Source: Cristatella mucedo | Lineage: Eukaryota; Bryozoa; Phylactolaemata; Cristatellidae | DNA length: 47,500 nt | Direction: 5' to 3' | Assembly (NCBI GenBank): GCA_009760855.2 | Contig: WPIO01000090.1 | Location: 1,325,001-1,372,500 of the forward strand | In this document: one piece after another, positions 1-12,140 of the stretch | Layout of the letters: every line of letters starts with the position of its first letter | Numbering within the stretch: position 1 is the stretch's first letter | Translations under genes and position numbers: made by a program | The notes under the pieces: generated by a model | Database searches by the model: none | Told to the model about the DNA's origin: nothing | What the model saw: only the letters and a program-made list of their open reading frames with translations

Positions 1-89
1 CGTTCATTTAGGCGGCGTTCATTGACACTTCAAACGGGGCGTCGTAGCGAATGGGGAAGAAATACCTTTAAGCGACGGCTGAACGTCCA

Positions 90-640
90 TTGCCAAGGCT
101 ACGCCGCATCGATTAGCTGCTTCGGCAGTTCCCGCGTTACGCATTGTCTCACCTTTGACCTGCACTGCCTCCCAGTCAAGCAGCGCATCGACTTCAATGT
201 TTTGTCACTCACTTTCATGTTCCTTTATTATCTTGCTCTAGCCTCTAGCCTACCTATTCGAACTTACTTCATAGTAAGGCCAGCTATAATAATAATAATA
301 ATAATAATAATTAGCTATTAACGTACCACATGCTTTTCGAGTCACGAGTCGCACGACTGCGCGACGAGGACGGACCTCGAATCCAGTGGAGACCGTTCCG
401 TAGTTAGTATGCTCACAAGGGCTAAAAATAACTCACGACTGATGTCACGACACCCAATGACTTAAAGACACTTTAAAGGAAGCTGAAAAGCGCACCAGGT
501 TTCTGGCTGCATTTGCTGGGTCCGTGCAAATTGTCATTTGCGATTACTTACGCGTGCTGACGCTGTCCATTTTATCACAAGACGCATTGATCGAGCACTT
601 TTTATAGCATATGCAGACCGAGCTCTCCTAGGGCGGAGAA
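90..640 (+). mobile_element. L2 fragment, 3' coding end, interrupted by (AAT)n
   Basis: Degraded copy of the L2 C-terminal coding region: DLHCLPVKQRIDFNVLSLTF in one frame (about 147-215). After an (AAT)n run at 283-311 the text resumes in parallel with the L2 end (GGAGACCGT, ACTTAAAGACAC, GCGTGCTGACGCTGT). Identity is lower than in the 23-25 kb copy. Confidence 0.75.
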
Positions 641-944
641 ACAAACGTCTTAGTTTTTTTCTTATTGTTACTATTATTATACATACTCGTGACGAATACC
701 GGTGGTGAAGCTGGCGCCGCTAGCTCGAAGAACGGCTACAGCGAGTCACGGACGCTGCCTCGCTGCTCGCACGCAGATACTCACTCCAACGCTGCAGCTG
801 AGCGCTACATCATCAAAGTGCGCCCACTCACTTTGATGATGCAACAACTTCGTGGCGTCGGTGCAGCGACATGTATACAGGCTGTTGGTCTCCGTCTGGT
901 CGCAGCGGCTGCAATAGGTGCGAATAAAAAGCAATTTAAACATG

Positions 945-1025
945 CTAATAATTTTAATAATAAACTTGATAAAGCGCCCTCAGAGAACTCAATCTCCTTC
1001 TAAGCACTTTACATTTGCTGCAAAC
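945..1025 (-). mobile_element. L2 3'-tail fragment
   Basis: Reverse-oriented L2 3' end: AT-rich tail, CTTGATAAAGCGCCCTCAGA, then TTTACATTTGCTGCAAA. Only the terminal hairpin part is present, an extreme 5' truncation. Confidence 0.85.
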
Positions 1026-1462
1026 GCTCTCATTCGCGCAGCACGTCGCGATTCGGCCAGGTGAGCAGCAGGCGAGTGGCAATTTAAAGCCGAGGCTTGC
1101 TTGCAGCCCTATCTTGAGCTCCGTAAGAAAAGTGGACTCGGCTAGAGCGCCGGACGGTAGGGAATCCCGGAGATTCTCGCGGGATCGCTCCCCGCTCGAA
1201 GCGAAATTATTTATCGGTGGCGCTCAGTTCCACGGCAGACGCCCTCTAGTCGCTGTGTATTTTGAAATTATTGCCTCACGCCCTCTTTCCGCGGCGGAGA
1301 GCCGCAGAAAGGTCTTCGCTGGCGGCTTCGCTCGCTGTATCATCTCGCTAGCGCATGCGCACGGCGCATCCGAGTCTCTGCGCTTCTCCGCAGCGCCGCG
1401 AGTGGCGTGTTTAAAGAAAGGCGCTATGCGGAATGCAAAGACCCCCTTCTCTAAAAGACCAG

Positions 1463-1465
<3 letters not shown>
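1026..1465. other. No recognisable feature
   Basis: Moderately GC-rich DNA between an L2 tail and a (CT)n tract. An open frame crosses it (1015-1746) but has no family resemblance and runs into Ser-Leu repeats coded by the microsatellite. Confidence 0.4.
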
Positions 1466-1542
<77 letters not shown>

Positions 1543-1559
1543 ATCTCTCTCTCTCTCTG

Positions 1560-1642
<83 letters not shown>
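1466..1642. repeat. (CT)n microsatellite
   Basis: About 175 bp of nearly pure CT with two short CTGTCTAT interruptions. Confidence 0.98.
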
Positions 1643-1643
<1 letters not shown>

Positions 1644-1699
1644 TTCTCTCTCTCTTTACTGTCTCAAAGTAAATCCCTCTCTTCCCTCTCTATCAGCAG

Positions 1700-1870
1700 C
1701 GATTCGGCGGCACGGGCACGGCACTGCTTGCCAGCGCCGCTCTTGAAATCAGCAATCGCCGTTCACCTTTGGAGCAAGCTTAACCTCTGGCCGCAGGCAG
1801 GTGGCACCGAGTTTGGCAAGTCGAGCGCAGGCACTTGCGAGCGGCGTTCCCGGCTGAGATGCCGCCGCCC

Positions 1871-1910
<40 letters not shown>

Positions 1911-3165
1911 ACGAGCCCAAACGGCGGACCGACGGGACAGTGCGCTAGCGAGGCGCAGCCTGGACGCAAAGCCGATCGGATAATGCAGACGAGCTCGATG
2001 TTTCGTGGAAGAGCAGCGCCCGCGGCGCCTAGCGCCCGAGCTAGCATCTAAGGGGGCACCGACGACGCGGCGGCGCGGAGGCGGCGGCGGCTCCTGCGTC
2101 GCCGTCGCCTCCGCGCCATCCAATCCGGATCGAGCGACGAAGACGCCGTACGAGAAGCTCGCGATCTGCGCTGCAGTTTGGGGCGCGGACATTTTCAGTA
2201 CGCGTTCCTGGTACCGCGAGGCTGAGGCCTCGCGTCCGCCTGAAAGCGCGCCATGTCAACGACGCAGAGCGAACGGCACGCCTCTATCTCGCTGAGCGCC
2301 TCCTTCCAGCCGCCCCACGCCGGGACGGCGCTCCAATCTAGCGGGCAGGCTCTGCTAAGGCGCGAGCGTCAGCGACTCGCGCGCGAGCGGTTAGCTGACA
2401 GCTTCCCAATAGATAACTCCGCGGCGGCTGCCCGAGGGCTCATTTTAACGACGCCGTCTCGTGACTCCTTCGTTGAGCGTGTAGTCCTAAGCGTTTTACA
2501 TCGAGCAAACAAACATATTTCCTTATCGCCGCCGCCGCAGCAGCGAGCTTTTGCTGGAATGCAAAGGTGCTCTCGTGATTGCGGCTCGGGACCTTCTTAT
2601 CTGACCTTCTTTTCTGACCTTCTTTGTCGCGCGCCTTTTTCTCGCCGTCGCGAGGCCGGAGGAAGAACTGTCAGGCCGGCCGGAATGCCTTGCGACTGAC
2701 CGCGTAAGCGAAACCCTGCCTCACCTCCCCCCCCCCGCCGCCCCTCGGGTGCAGCCCAGCCGAGCGCAGCGTCGCGAATGCGACGAATACGCCGTCGACC
2801 AGAGCAGCGGCGGCGGAGTGCGGCCCAAATGCTTCTCAGAGCGCTAGCGGCGTGTAGAGCGGCGCCGCCGCCGCCGTCGCAGAGACGATAAAAAAAAGCC
2901 AATGCTTCTTCACTTCCCGTCACGTTCCGCTCACCCGGAATGAAGAGTACGTGATCTCCGGCACCTGCTGCCGCGGCGCCTCTAGCCGGGCTCGGCCGCA
3001 ATCGGTTGCGCGACGGCTGTCCGCCACTTCCGCCGGCCTCGAAGCGCCGCAGGCGGACGCGGCTCGCGCGCGCACGAGCGCGCCGCTCACCCGCGGCCGC
3101 GCCGAGGACGACGCCGACGACCCCTTTTTTCCCGGCGCCGCCTGCCTACAGTGCCCGTGATCGTC
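1700..3165. other. CpG-rich block with (CCG)n
   Basis: High GC and dense CpG for about 1.4 kb, including (CCG)n at 1861-1910. Open frames occur on both strands, as expected from composition, and none resembles a known protein. It could be a CpG-island promoter or 5' exon of a gene beyond the left edge. No splice-linked coding exon was recognised. Confidence 0.45.
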
Positions 3166-3377
3166 GGCAATTAGAGCATGACTCGGCGGCTCGTCGTCTG
3201 ATGTGTGGTTTGCTCTGACGTCAGCGGCGTACAAGAGACGCCGCACCGACCCAATTATGACTTATGACTCCGCTTCGCTGGCTCCCTATTGAGCGTCGGT
3301 GCAATCTCAAGGATCCCGGTCCGACATACTGGTCGCTTCGCTCGCTAGCAGCAGACTTGACCTGTTGGACATCGTGC

Positions 3378-3402
3378 TCCTCCTCCTCCTCCTCCTCCTG
3401 CT
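3378..3402. repeat. (CTC)n microsatellite
   Basis: Run of about seven CTC units. Confidence 0.85.
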
Positions 3403-3469
3403 GGTGCTGCTCGCGAACCTCGCGCTCATCGTGTATCGTGCCGTACACGTCGTCACAATACATTTATTA

Positions 3470-3548
3470 TAATTAAATAAATTTATTAGTTATATATATA
3501 TATATATTAAATATTTATTTATTATAATAAAATATTATTATTTATTAT
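3470..3548. repeat. AT-rich low complexity with (TA)n
   Basis: Nearly pure A/T including a short TATATATATA run. Confidence 0.9.
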
Positions 3549-4675
3549 AATGCGCTCCTCGCGCACTAAACTGAACTCTTTTGGGGAATATATAATGCCT
3601 TCCGCTCGCATGCGTCAAAAGCCTCCGAGTCTCTTCCGGCTGCGATCGCTGAATGCGGTGCATGTTCCGCGTATTTCGGCTAGCCTTCAGTTCAATCCAC
3701 TGAAGTTGCTTTTTTTTGTTTGTTCCGGTATGCTCGGTGCGAGCATCTGTGCATGATGCACAGAATGTTACCACTACTGGTCTTACTAAATGGCGGTCAT
3801 GAGTTTATTCACGCTATCTTTAGCACGGTGGCCCTGAGCATAGTACTTGTTTGCTTTTGCATAATCTATTCGGTTGCAAACGGTGTTTAGCGGCTTCCGC
3901 GTCCGGACAGAGCTGCAGGCTGCAACCGCAGCGCTCGTAACCGTGCTAATTCAAGCCACAGACGAGCGGCAAACCACGCGGTGAAGCCACGAGCCATGAA
4001 ATCCCGGAACTTTCACGTGCAGCAACCAGCGCGCGCGCCGGCTGCTGCCGACAGCGCGGCAGCAGCCGAGAGCTCGTGGAGATTAGCGCAGACAGTCGAT
4101 ATCGATGGCGAAGAGAAAGTCTATTCGACATTGACGGACGGTCGTTGGCTTCCTGGACGCGTCGTACAACGTTGGCGTAGAACGCGTAACGCGTAACGTA
4201 TGTAAGGATGTTTTACGCAGGACGCCAACGTTCAACGCGGCGGCGTACAGAAACCCTCGCACGGCTCAAAGCCGAGAGCACAGCTCAGCACAGCTACTTC
4301 CGAGCCCCAAATGACTGCCTGATAAGTGGATGGCTTCGGCTGTCATTGTTGCCAACCAAAAACTATCGCGTGACATTTTCTAAGCCGTTATCAGTCAGGA
4401 GCCGTGAATATTAAATATCTCACAGGTCACAATCTGGCTGCTTTAGCACGTCGCCATTAAAATACCGCGCACGTCGCTGACCGCGATCGACCAGACGCTG
4501 CCTTAGCTAGGAGTGGCAGGGCTGAGGCTGAGGCTGACAATCGCTTGCATCAGCTCAATCTGCTAGCTGATTTATAGACTGCATGTGCGTCCGGCTGCCG
4601 GGGCTGAGAGCTGGGCTGCCGGCGGCCGCGTTGGCTGTGCAGGAGCCAACTGTTCGGTTTGGTTGCCACACCTTC
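3549..4675. other. No recognisable feature
   Basis: Unique-looking intergenic sequence. Only short open frames without family resemblance. Confidence 0.4.
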
Positions 4676-4676
4676 A

Positions 4677-4717
<41 letters not shown>

Positions 4718-4770
4718 GCGCGTGTGTGTGTGTGTATGTGTATGCGTGTGTGTATGTGTGTGTGTGTGTG
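4676..4770. repeat. (GT)n microsatellite
   Basis: About 90 bp of GT/GTGC/GTAT dinucleotide repeat. Confidence 0.97.
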
Positions 4771-6181
4771 CGCGATTGCAGTGAACGGCATATGGATTGG
4801 TTGAGTTTAATAGCTCTTCCCTGAATTGCGATCGCTAAGAACCGACTGCATTCTAAGTTATGGCCTCTGTCTTACGTAATTAATTTTTCGTGCGACGATC
4901 AGCGAGTATCCTGCCAGCTTCCTGCCTGGACAGTGGTCTTGCTGGGGAGCGATATACAGCTGAATGTTTTTACACAAGTGCATGAACCTATTGCTGAGCA
5001 ATAGGCACTATTGGTTGCTGTCTGCGAAGGTGCATTAGAAACGCTTCAACGGCCTTCGCCTTTTCAGCTTTAAGCTTTGAGGCACCAGTTTTGCTCAAAC
5101 GACTACGAGTTATTGCACATGCTATGCGCACCACGCTTTGGCGGTGATAGATGAAATTCCGGGGCTGCTATATGAATTTTTAGTGACTCACATCTCCCTT
5201 CGTGTAACATCGTAACTTCACTGACTCGCGGATTCGGTGTGGGTCTACAGCTGGTTGGCACTCTCAAGGCCTAAGGGGTTATCCATGCAAGCTTGGTAGC
5301 CAGTGGCCAACTTTAGGTATATATCTACTGTAGTTTTCAATCTATTATATATATATTACTGTACATGCATTTTCTAAGAGAATACATTCAATGAGTCGAG
5401 CATAGCATTGACAGTGGCTAGCAGGACTAGTCTGTGGAAACGCTGCGTAGCGCTGAGCACTCGTGGCTTGTATATTGTTCTAGGAAACTGCTAGCATGCT
5501 GTCAACTGATAGCTGTCTAGTGCGTTCTGCTTTGACTGTATACTTTGCTGCATACACTGACGTGTCTTGCAACCGCGCGAATGAAAGAGCGCGCGCCGCG
5601 GCGGCTAACTTGGAGCCCAGGCTTGTGGATCCATTTCGCCAGACTGGGTCTTGACGTTGGCCTGTCAACTCAGCCTGCGTCGATCGATTCATCGATTCGT
5701 CGATCGATCTATTCGGCGCCGAAGCTTTTCCAGCTCCGATGCCAATACATCGACGAGTCTGGAATCATGGCTGCACCATCCATCTCAGGGCGCCGGCCTG
5801 CTATACGGCCTCGGCAATAAACTGTCGCGCGATCGCATAATCGCGAATAACAGCTAACCGCCATTAGTCGGCTGGTTTCGCTGTCGCGGACGTTACAATA
5901 TACCGCGCTATGCATAAGCTGAATCTGAGATTGTGCGTCTTGCCAGTGAAGTTCTTTCTCGCGGCTTGTGCATTGATAGAAACAAAAGCGAACAGCGGGA
6001 AGAACTCATTATCACATAAGATCTCGATGTTTCCCATGCTACACTTACGAAAGTGCTGCAGACGCATCGGCTGCCCAGGCTGCTAACGAGCAAAAAAAGG
6101 CCCTCGCATCTGCGAACTTGCCGCGATGAATCGTCATGTTGCTTCGAGGCACAGCCCCTTACAATACACCGCTATATACAG

Positions 6182-6182
<1 letters not shown>
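4771..6182. other. No recognisable feature
   Basis: Intergenic sequence with a short TATATATATA run near 5345. No coding signal or known repeat recognised. Confidence 0.4.
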
Positions 6183-6225
<43 letters not shown>

Positions 6226-6263
6226 GTGTGTATATGTGCGTGTGTGTGTGTGTGTGTGTGCGT

Positions 6264-6317
<54 letters not shown>
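6183..6317. repeat. Compound (TA)n(GT)n microsatellite
   Basis: About 40 bp of TA followed by about 95 bp of GT with GTGC variants. Confidence 0.98.
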
Positions 6318-6322
<5 letters not shown>

Positions 6323-6862
6323 ATGTTTTATTAGTTTATGAGTGGACTACCGAACGGCCAGATAATCGTTGCATCGCTCGGGACAATCTACTTCAAATGG
6401 CAATCGCTTTTTCAATGATTCTTTTTCCCTCGAGCCGAACGTCACCTCTAACCCAGATAAGTAATACTTAACAAAAATACTGCTCTAACTATAGGAAAAT
6501 CTGTAGAGGGCCCTAAGAGAACTAGAGCATTAGGATAGAGGCACTTTGCCTACGATGGAATGAAGCATGTAAATTGGTTAGCGATAACACGGCGTCATCG
6601 CATTCAAGCACACCAAGAACACTTCTCGCGTGGGTGTATTAATCACTGTGGGAAACAGTTTAGCTACTTTTAAAATGTCTACAAGTCAGGGGGATGTCAT
6701 TACATCATGGAGTTCGAGGCGTACGGAGCAGTAGACGCACGACCTGAAGGCATGATCTCCGAAAAGCTTGCTGCTGCAGTTGCACGAGAAATACTGACAT
6801 CTTCTTGTCATGTTGAGTACTCGCGTTGCGTCGGCTTTCCCGTCATGTCTGTCTTTATTTCA

Positions 6863-7021
6863 GTTCGACAGTTTGCGCGCGGCATCCAATGGTCAGCGTT
6901 CTGTGTACAACGTATCTCAGATGCCCAGACACCCACTGGAAGGCTTTCGAAGCTTCGTCTTCTCATCTGCATTTGATACCCTACGAAAAAGCGATGTGGA
7001 AAATGTACTGAAGGACCGTTA
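6863..7021 (+). CDS. Candidate terminal exon of an unknown gene (weak)
   Basis: A good acceptor, TGTCTTTATTTCAG, is followed by an open frame FDSLRAASNGQRSVYNVSQM, then SSAFDTLRKSDVENVLKDR and TAA at about 7019-7021. The frame immediately upstream (from an ATG at 6707, MEFEAYGAVDARPEG, then MISEKLAAAVAREI) has a possible donor near 6811, which would give a very short intron. I recognise no family. It may be the last exon of a plus-strand gene or a chance frame. Confidence 0.22.
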
Positions 7022-7785
7022 AACGGTTAGAAGATGATAACCTATAGAAACCTGTAACCTATAGAAACCGAATACGCCAGTTTCGATCGGGGCTTCGAGC
7101 CTGCACTGCTGCGGCCGGTGCTTGATGGCCCCTCCGTGGCCGCCGAGTACACTGCTTTGTACGAGGCCTCGTACGTTTATTCAAGGTGTTCATGGGAGTT
7201 CATTATTGCTGCTGTGCCCTTTATCACCATGTCAGCCCACCTGCGTTTACCTGCGCTTGCCTGCTCTTAGCTGCGTTTTGGAGGTGGCGTCTTCGACTCG
7301 TTCACACTGCTTCCGGGTGGCCGTTTCGCTGGCATTCGTAGCGTGCCTTTGAGGGCAGCAAATCGTTGCGCGTGCTGCGTTTGTGGCTAAGGAGTTTGAT
7401 TCAGAAGATGCTACAGCACGTTTGTAACATTATCAACGGTTTAAAGATAAAGGCATTGCCGATTAGAGATGGCGGCATGCCCAAGTGTGGCCATAAAGTG
7501 CTACACACAAGAGTGCGGCGTAGAAAATACTGTGATCATCACGCGAGCTATTAGCTACACCCAAAATATCTTTAGGTGTCGAGATGTCAATTGGCAGAGA
7601 GCGCCAGGTTTTAGAGCATAGCAGGCACGGTCACCGCAAGGTAATAATAATCGATCATCAAGGTCATCGAAGGTCATGTGTGGCTAGAGGTGGCAGCTGA
7701 AAGGCCACTGTCTGGGCACGAGTAGTAAGTGCACGTGATACGTGGGCTGTTCTGACGAGTACGCGTTTCGTTAGGTAAGCAGGGG
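7022..7785. other. No recognisable feature
   Basis: Contains a 62-codon open frame (7366-7554) with a short Cys/His-containing end (GMPKCGHKVLHT, RRRKYCDHH). No family could be assigned and nothing around it suggests a gene. Confidence 0.3.
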
Positions 7786-7789
7786 AAAG

Positions 7790-8040
7790 AGAAAGCATAA
7801 GAAATAGAAAGCAGGGGAAAGAGAAAGCAGGGGGAAAGAGGAAGTAGGAGAAAGAGAAAGTAGGAGAAAGATAAAGTAGGGCAAAGAGAAAGTAGGAGAA
7901 AGAGAAAGCGAGAGAAATAGAAAGCAGGGGAAAGAAAAAGTAGGAGAAAGAGGAAGCAGGGGAAAGAAAAAGCAGGGGAAAGAGAAAGTAGGAGAAAGAG
8001 AAAGCAGGGGGAACAGAAAGCAGGGGAAAGAGAATGCAGG
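7790..8040. repeat. 16-bp polypurine minisatellite
   Basis: About 16 imperfect copies of a 16-bp unit of the type AAGCAGGGGAAAGAGA. The plus strand is almost entirely purine for about 250 bp. Confidence 0.92.
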
Positions 8041-8334
8041 ACCCCAAAGTGAATAAGAGGTCCTTGATGTGATTACTCTGCTAGCTGAGGGGCTGAGATG
8101 CAGCTTGGAGAAAAGTGTAACAGTGAGGCAGCAATGGCGGAGCTCACGACTGCAAGTGACTGGCATTGGACGATTTTCGCACCATCTGTAAGCGCCTTTT
8201 CTACCGGTGAGAATCCCTGAAATTCCTGGGAGTTACTCAAGTCTCGATGGGATGCCACGAATGCACTCGACTAACTTCGCTGCGGGAATGCTGTGCAAGC
8301 GCGTGCGAAATTTCTAAATATTACCTAGCGGAAA

Positions 8335-8795
8335 GTGTGCAGACATAACAGTGAAGCTAAGCTGAGCACTTGGATAGAGCTACTTTTGAGAGATAAAATT
8401 CAAATTCCGTCCGATGCAAAACGGGAGATGCTAGCCGACCCCGTTTTGAGGCTAAGGGTTTCCGGTTTGTTACCAGTACTAGGCTATGGAACTCGCTTCC
8501 ACAATTCTTACGCAACGACAACTACTCTCCTGCTGCCGACTATGGCTCATCATTTTCAGCGGCTCTGATCTGATATTTCCATGCTACTCACTACCATAAC
8601 TCCTTATCTGACTCTGCTATGCTTCCCACTTTCTCTTTGTTGCGTGAGACGAAGTCTGTTGGCTACCGAATGCGTACCGAAAGCCGCTTAGGCTGTGAAT
8701 GCGCTACACAAAACTCTCCTGCGCAACACCCACATAGTCTTCATGACTTTGAGGAGTTACAGACGGTGATACATTACATTACATCAGGTTTGTGC
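8335..8795 (+). mobile_element. Retroposon family C (second non-LTR-like family), copy 1
   Basis: Ends in a short TTACA/ACATT repeat (GATACATTACATTACAT). Part of one frame reads RLWNSLPQFLRNDNYS, resembling the C-terminal end of LINE ORF2 (WNSLP). The 3' text (GAGACGAAGTCTGTTGGCTA, then CCGAAAGCC, then GGAGTTACAGACGG) recurs at 21.1 kb and 36.9-37.26 kb, with partial copies at 30.1 and 46.35 kb. Its tail and 3' end differ from L2. Confidence 0.6.
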
Positions 8796-9215
8796 ACCAC
8801 TTTGACTGCACATGTCCGTCGGCAATGGACATGTCGTAAGCACTGGTACTTCCAGTGTATATCGTAGCATAGCATATGGCAAGCTTTGAAATTCCAGTGT
8901 TCATGAAGATTGCGCTGCGATAAACGACTTACGAAATTTAGAAATTCCGGTTGGCAGAGAGAACCGGAATGGTCTAGCCTGACGTAGGGACGGAAACGGT
9001 AGCCTAAGAGTGGCTGTAATAATTGACTACGCTTAACTTAATTTGATTTTATCAGTAGACAAGGACGAAGCCAAGCGCCTGCAGACACGTACGGAACTCG
9101 CGGACGGCATGCACTCGCACCCGCACTCGTGCACCCGTGGCACTCTTGGCCAGGACTTGCTTTGAGGCCACTTGGTAAACAGTCAATGGTAAGTCAGGTT
9201 GAGCCGATAGCCGGA
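8796..9215. other. No recognisable feature
   Basis: Intergenic sequence between two retroposon fragments. Confidence 0.4.
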
Positions 9216-9560
9216 CTTAAATGGTGATAATAATAATAATAATGCACTTGATAAAGCGCCTTCGGAGAGCTCAATCTCTTTCTAGGCACTTTACATTTGC
9301 TGCAAAGGAAACACGATCGAATCGTGAGTGGTATCATGCTTGATAAACAACACGAATAACATGGTTAGGGGTGACATGCACAGGGTCAGCATGCAAGTGT
9401 GGTTTGTGGCAGCATACCCAGTGTCAGCACGCATAAGCACATGAAGGATGAATCACAGGGACCAACTAAATGCTGTCCTAAATAGGTGCGTTTTTTAAGT
9501 TCTTTTTAAACGTGGTCAAGTCAGGGGATGTTGTGACGCAAGCCGGCGATGGCTAGATTC
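9216..9560 (-). mobile_element. L2 3'-end fragment
   Basis: Reverse-oriented L2 end: (ATA)n, GATAAAGCGCC, TTTACATTTGCTGCAAAGG, GGTTAGGGGTGACATGCACA, and part of the coding end (AAATAGGTGCG). Confidence 0.93.
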
Positions 9561-9569
9561 GCTTAATTT

Positions 9570-9900
9570 TGCCTCGGCTGTTCTTAGATATTGAAATATT
9601 GACATTTGTGACTATCCATCTTGACTTCTGTACCTCATTGCTTGCTGGTCCACCGACTTGTGCACTCAGGTGCTCACAGCTTGTTACACATCCTGCAGCA
9701 GCTAGGCTCGTCTGTCACGAGTGTCGCAGTTACCACATCACACCAGTTGTCGCCGACCTGCTCTGGCTCCCAATCACGAAACGCATCGACTTCAAGGTTT
9801 TACCCCTCACTTTTAGGTCCCTTCATTCTTTGACTCTAACCTACCTACCGGATCTACTGCTCTCACAATCCTACTTCCTATCGCGATTCCTTTGACTACC
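9570..9900 (+). mobile_element. L2 fragment, 3' coding part
   Basis: Plus-oriented frame with LDFCTSLLAGPPTCALR, AARLVCHECRSYHITPVVAD, WLPITKRIDFKVLPLTFRSL, matching L2. It lies head to head beside the reverse fragment at 9216-9560. Confidence 0.9.
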
Positions 9901-9992
9901 GATTTGATTGGTTTGACTACCATCTGAAAAACGGCGCTCTTTTATGCCTTTTTAACATAGCCATACTTCGCTCTCATGTTCCTGCACAAACC

Positions 9993-10140
9993 GCATGCCG
10001 AGCTGGTTTGGTCCAGCGGATAAGGTGCTCGCCCCGACCAAGGTCTGGCTGAGGTCGTGGGCTCGAGCCCCGAGGCAAATGTGAAGCGCCTGAATAGAGA
10101 ATAAGTTCTCTTAGGGTGCTATATAAATGAATCATATTAA
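9993..10140 (+). mobile_element. SINE-A: tRNA-derived SINE with L2 tail
   Basis: The head has pol III promoter-like boxes: A-like GGTTTGGTCCAGCGG and B-like GGCTCGAGCCC. The body ends GTGAAGCGCCTGAATAGAGA, then AAGTTCTCTTAGGGTGCTAT, the same hairpin as the L2 3' end. tRNA-like folding is inferred from box spacing. Confidence 0.88.
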
Positions 10141-10145
10141 AGTTA

Positions 10146-12140
10146 AAAGCTCGTCTCTGCATTCGTTAGCTGGGGACATCTGGCGACTACTGCGTCACTT
10201 TCAGGTCGTGGATCAGAATTAATCGCGACTGTTCGCAAGTAGTGAGTCTGGGTTTGTTGCTACCAACCGATATACTGACTATGGTGTCTATTGCCGATCT
10301 TGCAGCTTATTTTACTGACAGACGAGGTTACTTAATTCTGCCCCAATTGCTTTCATTCAGCACCGCTCCAAGTTCTTGCCGGATTTGAGGAATTTCTGAT
10401 TATTTAATTGCCATTACTGATCACGATGTTTGAAATTTGTGAAGTCAGCAAAAAACTGGTTAAAGTTACCATATGGGATAACTTGCCCACAGTAATATGA
10501 AGTGTTTTCAGAAAGTAAGATTTCAGGCTGCATTGTGTTTCATTTAGTGAAATCCTAAAACTTCAAGAAGCCTTTCACTTACTTGTGTAAACTAAGAAAT
10601 ACAGAAACTAGAAAACGATCTATTGAGACCAAGTCACAAGCAAAGTATCGAGAAAAGGCAAAGTATTGACGAGAGAGTCACAGTATCAGCTTGCAAACAA
10701 AGTACACGAGAAGTCTAGCAAGTATAAAGCTACGATACGAGCTCTGATCGTAGAGACATGCATAATATTGAGGAGATTTGTGCCGAGGCTACTGAATAGA
10801 GCTGTCACACTCCTGTCCACCAGTTGTCCCCGGCTTGGCAACGTGCAGATCGGCGAGCGTTACGTTCCACGGTATTTGTTAAGGCTAGGCTATGATACTT
10901 CAGGTCCTCGTACTTGGCAAACGCATCGATTGTGAGCTCGTGGAAGACAAGCATTTTTCTAAGTCGCAACTCGACCTACTGTCGTAACTGTTCACAGCGC
11001 TTTTGCAACTTTCTTTATAGCTCAAGAGTCGCATTTAATTATCATCGGCACTATACCTCGACTTCACTGATATTTCTTCTCTTGAAGCTCCACGCGATTC
11101 ACGAGCTATGTACGTAAAATAGCTGTGTGGGCATGAATTTAGACTGCTTGGGCAGGCGCCTCATTCAGAAGCATCGACTTCAAGTTTGTGAGAGATCCTC
11201 GCGTAATTCACCCAACCGATACGTGGCGCCTCTCCGATTTTGAGGATCCTCCGGCTTGAAGAAAGAACATTAGCCTCCTTGCTTTACAACTCTTTCTTTC
11301 CTTAAGTAAAGCACAGCAGCAGTCAACGTGCTCATAAGTAGCTTACATGAAACTAGGGAAGAAGGTTAGCTGGCTTAGTCTCTTGGTAGGGGTGCTATAT
11401 GGGTGATTGTAATAAGCATACCAGGGGCAACCCATGTGTACCTTATTCTTCACATATATACATCGCGAGTCCTGAGCAGACATAAGCTCTATTGCCTACT
11501 GCAAGGAGGTGAGTGATAGCCGCCAAGACTTCATTCTTGATTAATGCTTTTCTTGCGAATGGTAAAACGACGTCGATAGAGCTTTGTTCTCATGGCGGCA
11601 CACAAATAACTCACTATCGACTTTTTTCTGCCGCTATATAAATAAATGAGGCCACTAAATCAGCCAACATCTGTACCTTACTTTTACTGCTAGCTCACTT
11701 CGTGCACCTGTCGAATATTCTCGGCCAGATTGTCTTCTGTCATCACAAGTCCCAGAAGTTTTTCAAGTCTATTAATGAATTTGCACAATGTGCAACACAA
11801 TATACAATCCAACTTAACACGACTGGATTACCAACAATAAGATGAGACAAGAGAATGCAGCTGCAAGACGCATGCTGGACAAAGGTGAACAAGTAACCAA
11901 CTTTGTGCAGGGAGGTTCTCTCCGGCCGCTCTTCTCGTCTGAACAGCATTTCCCACAAAACCAATCGCAGCACCGGATGGTGAGAGCTCCGGGCATAAGA
12001 CATTGCATGGGCAGGCTCACGAAGTACTCAATGGTGGACGCGATTCGCACAGATTCCTCAGATGACAGCCGAGCTCCGGGTCAGACCAAGAGCGAGCCGG
12101 TCGAGCTAACAGAACAGCAGATCGGCGCAGCCGCCTCCTG
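10146..12140. other. Intergenic, downstream of Mesd; no gene recognised
   Basis: Unique-looking sequence with short frames only. It may include the Mesd 3' UTR next to 12140. No canonical AATAAA was seen close to the stop on the minus strand. Confidence 0.4.

Noticed and set aside
1015-1746. 243-codon open frame
   Set aside because: Its longest part is Ser-Leu repeats from a (CT)n tract; the rest has no family resemblance.
9993-10070. tRNA gene at the SINE-A and SINE-B heads
   Set aside because: Heads continue into SINE bodies with LINE-type or hairpin tails and occur in many diverged copies; none looks like a complete tRNA with a terminator.
10666-10935. Plus-strand frame possibly from a LINE
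   Set aside because: Similarity to the L2 end was too loose to support a call.
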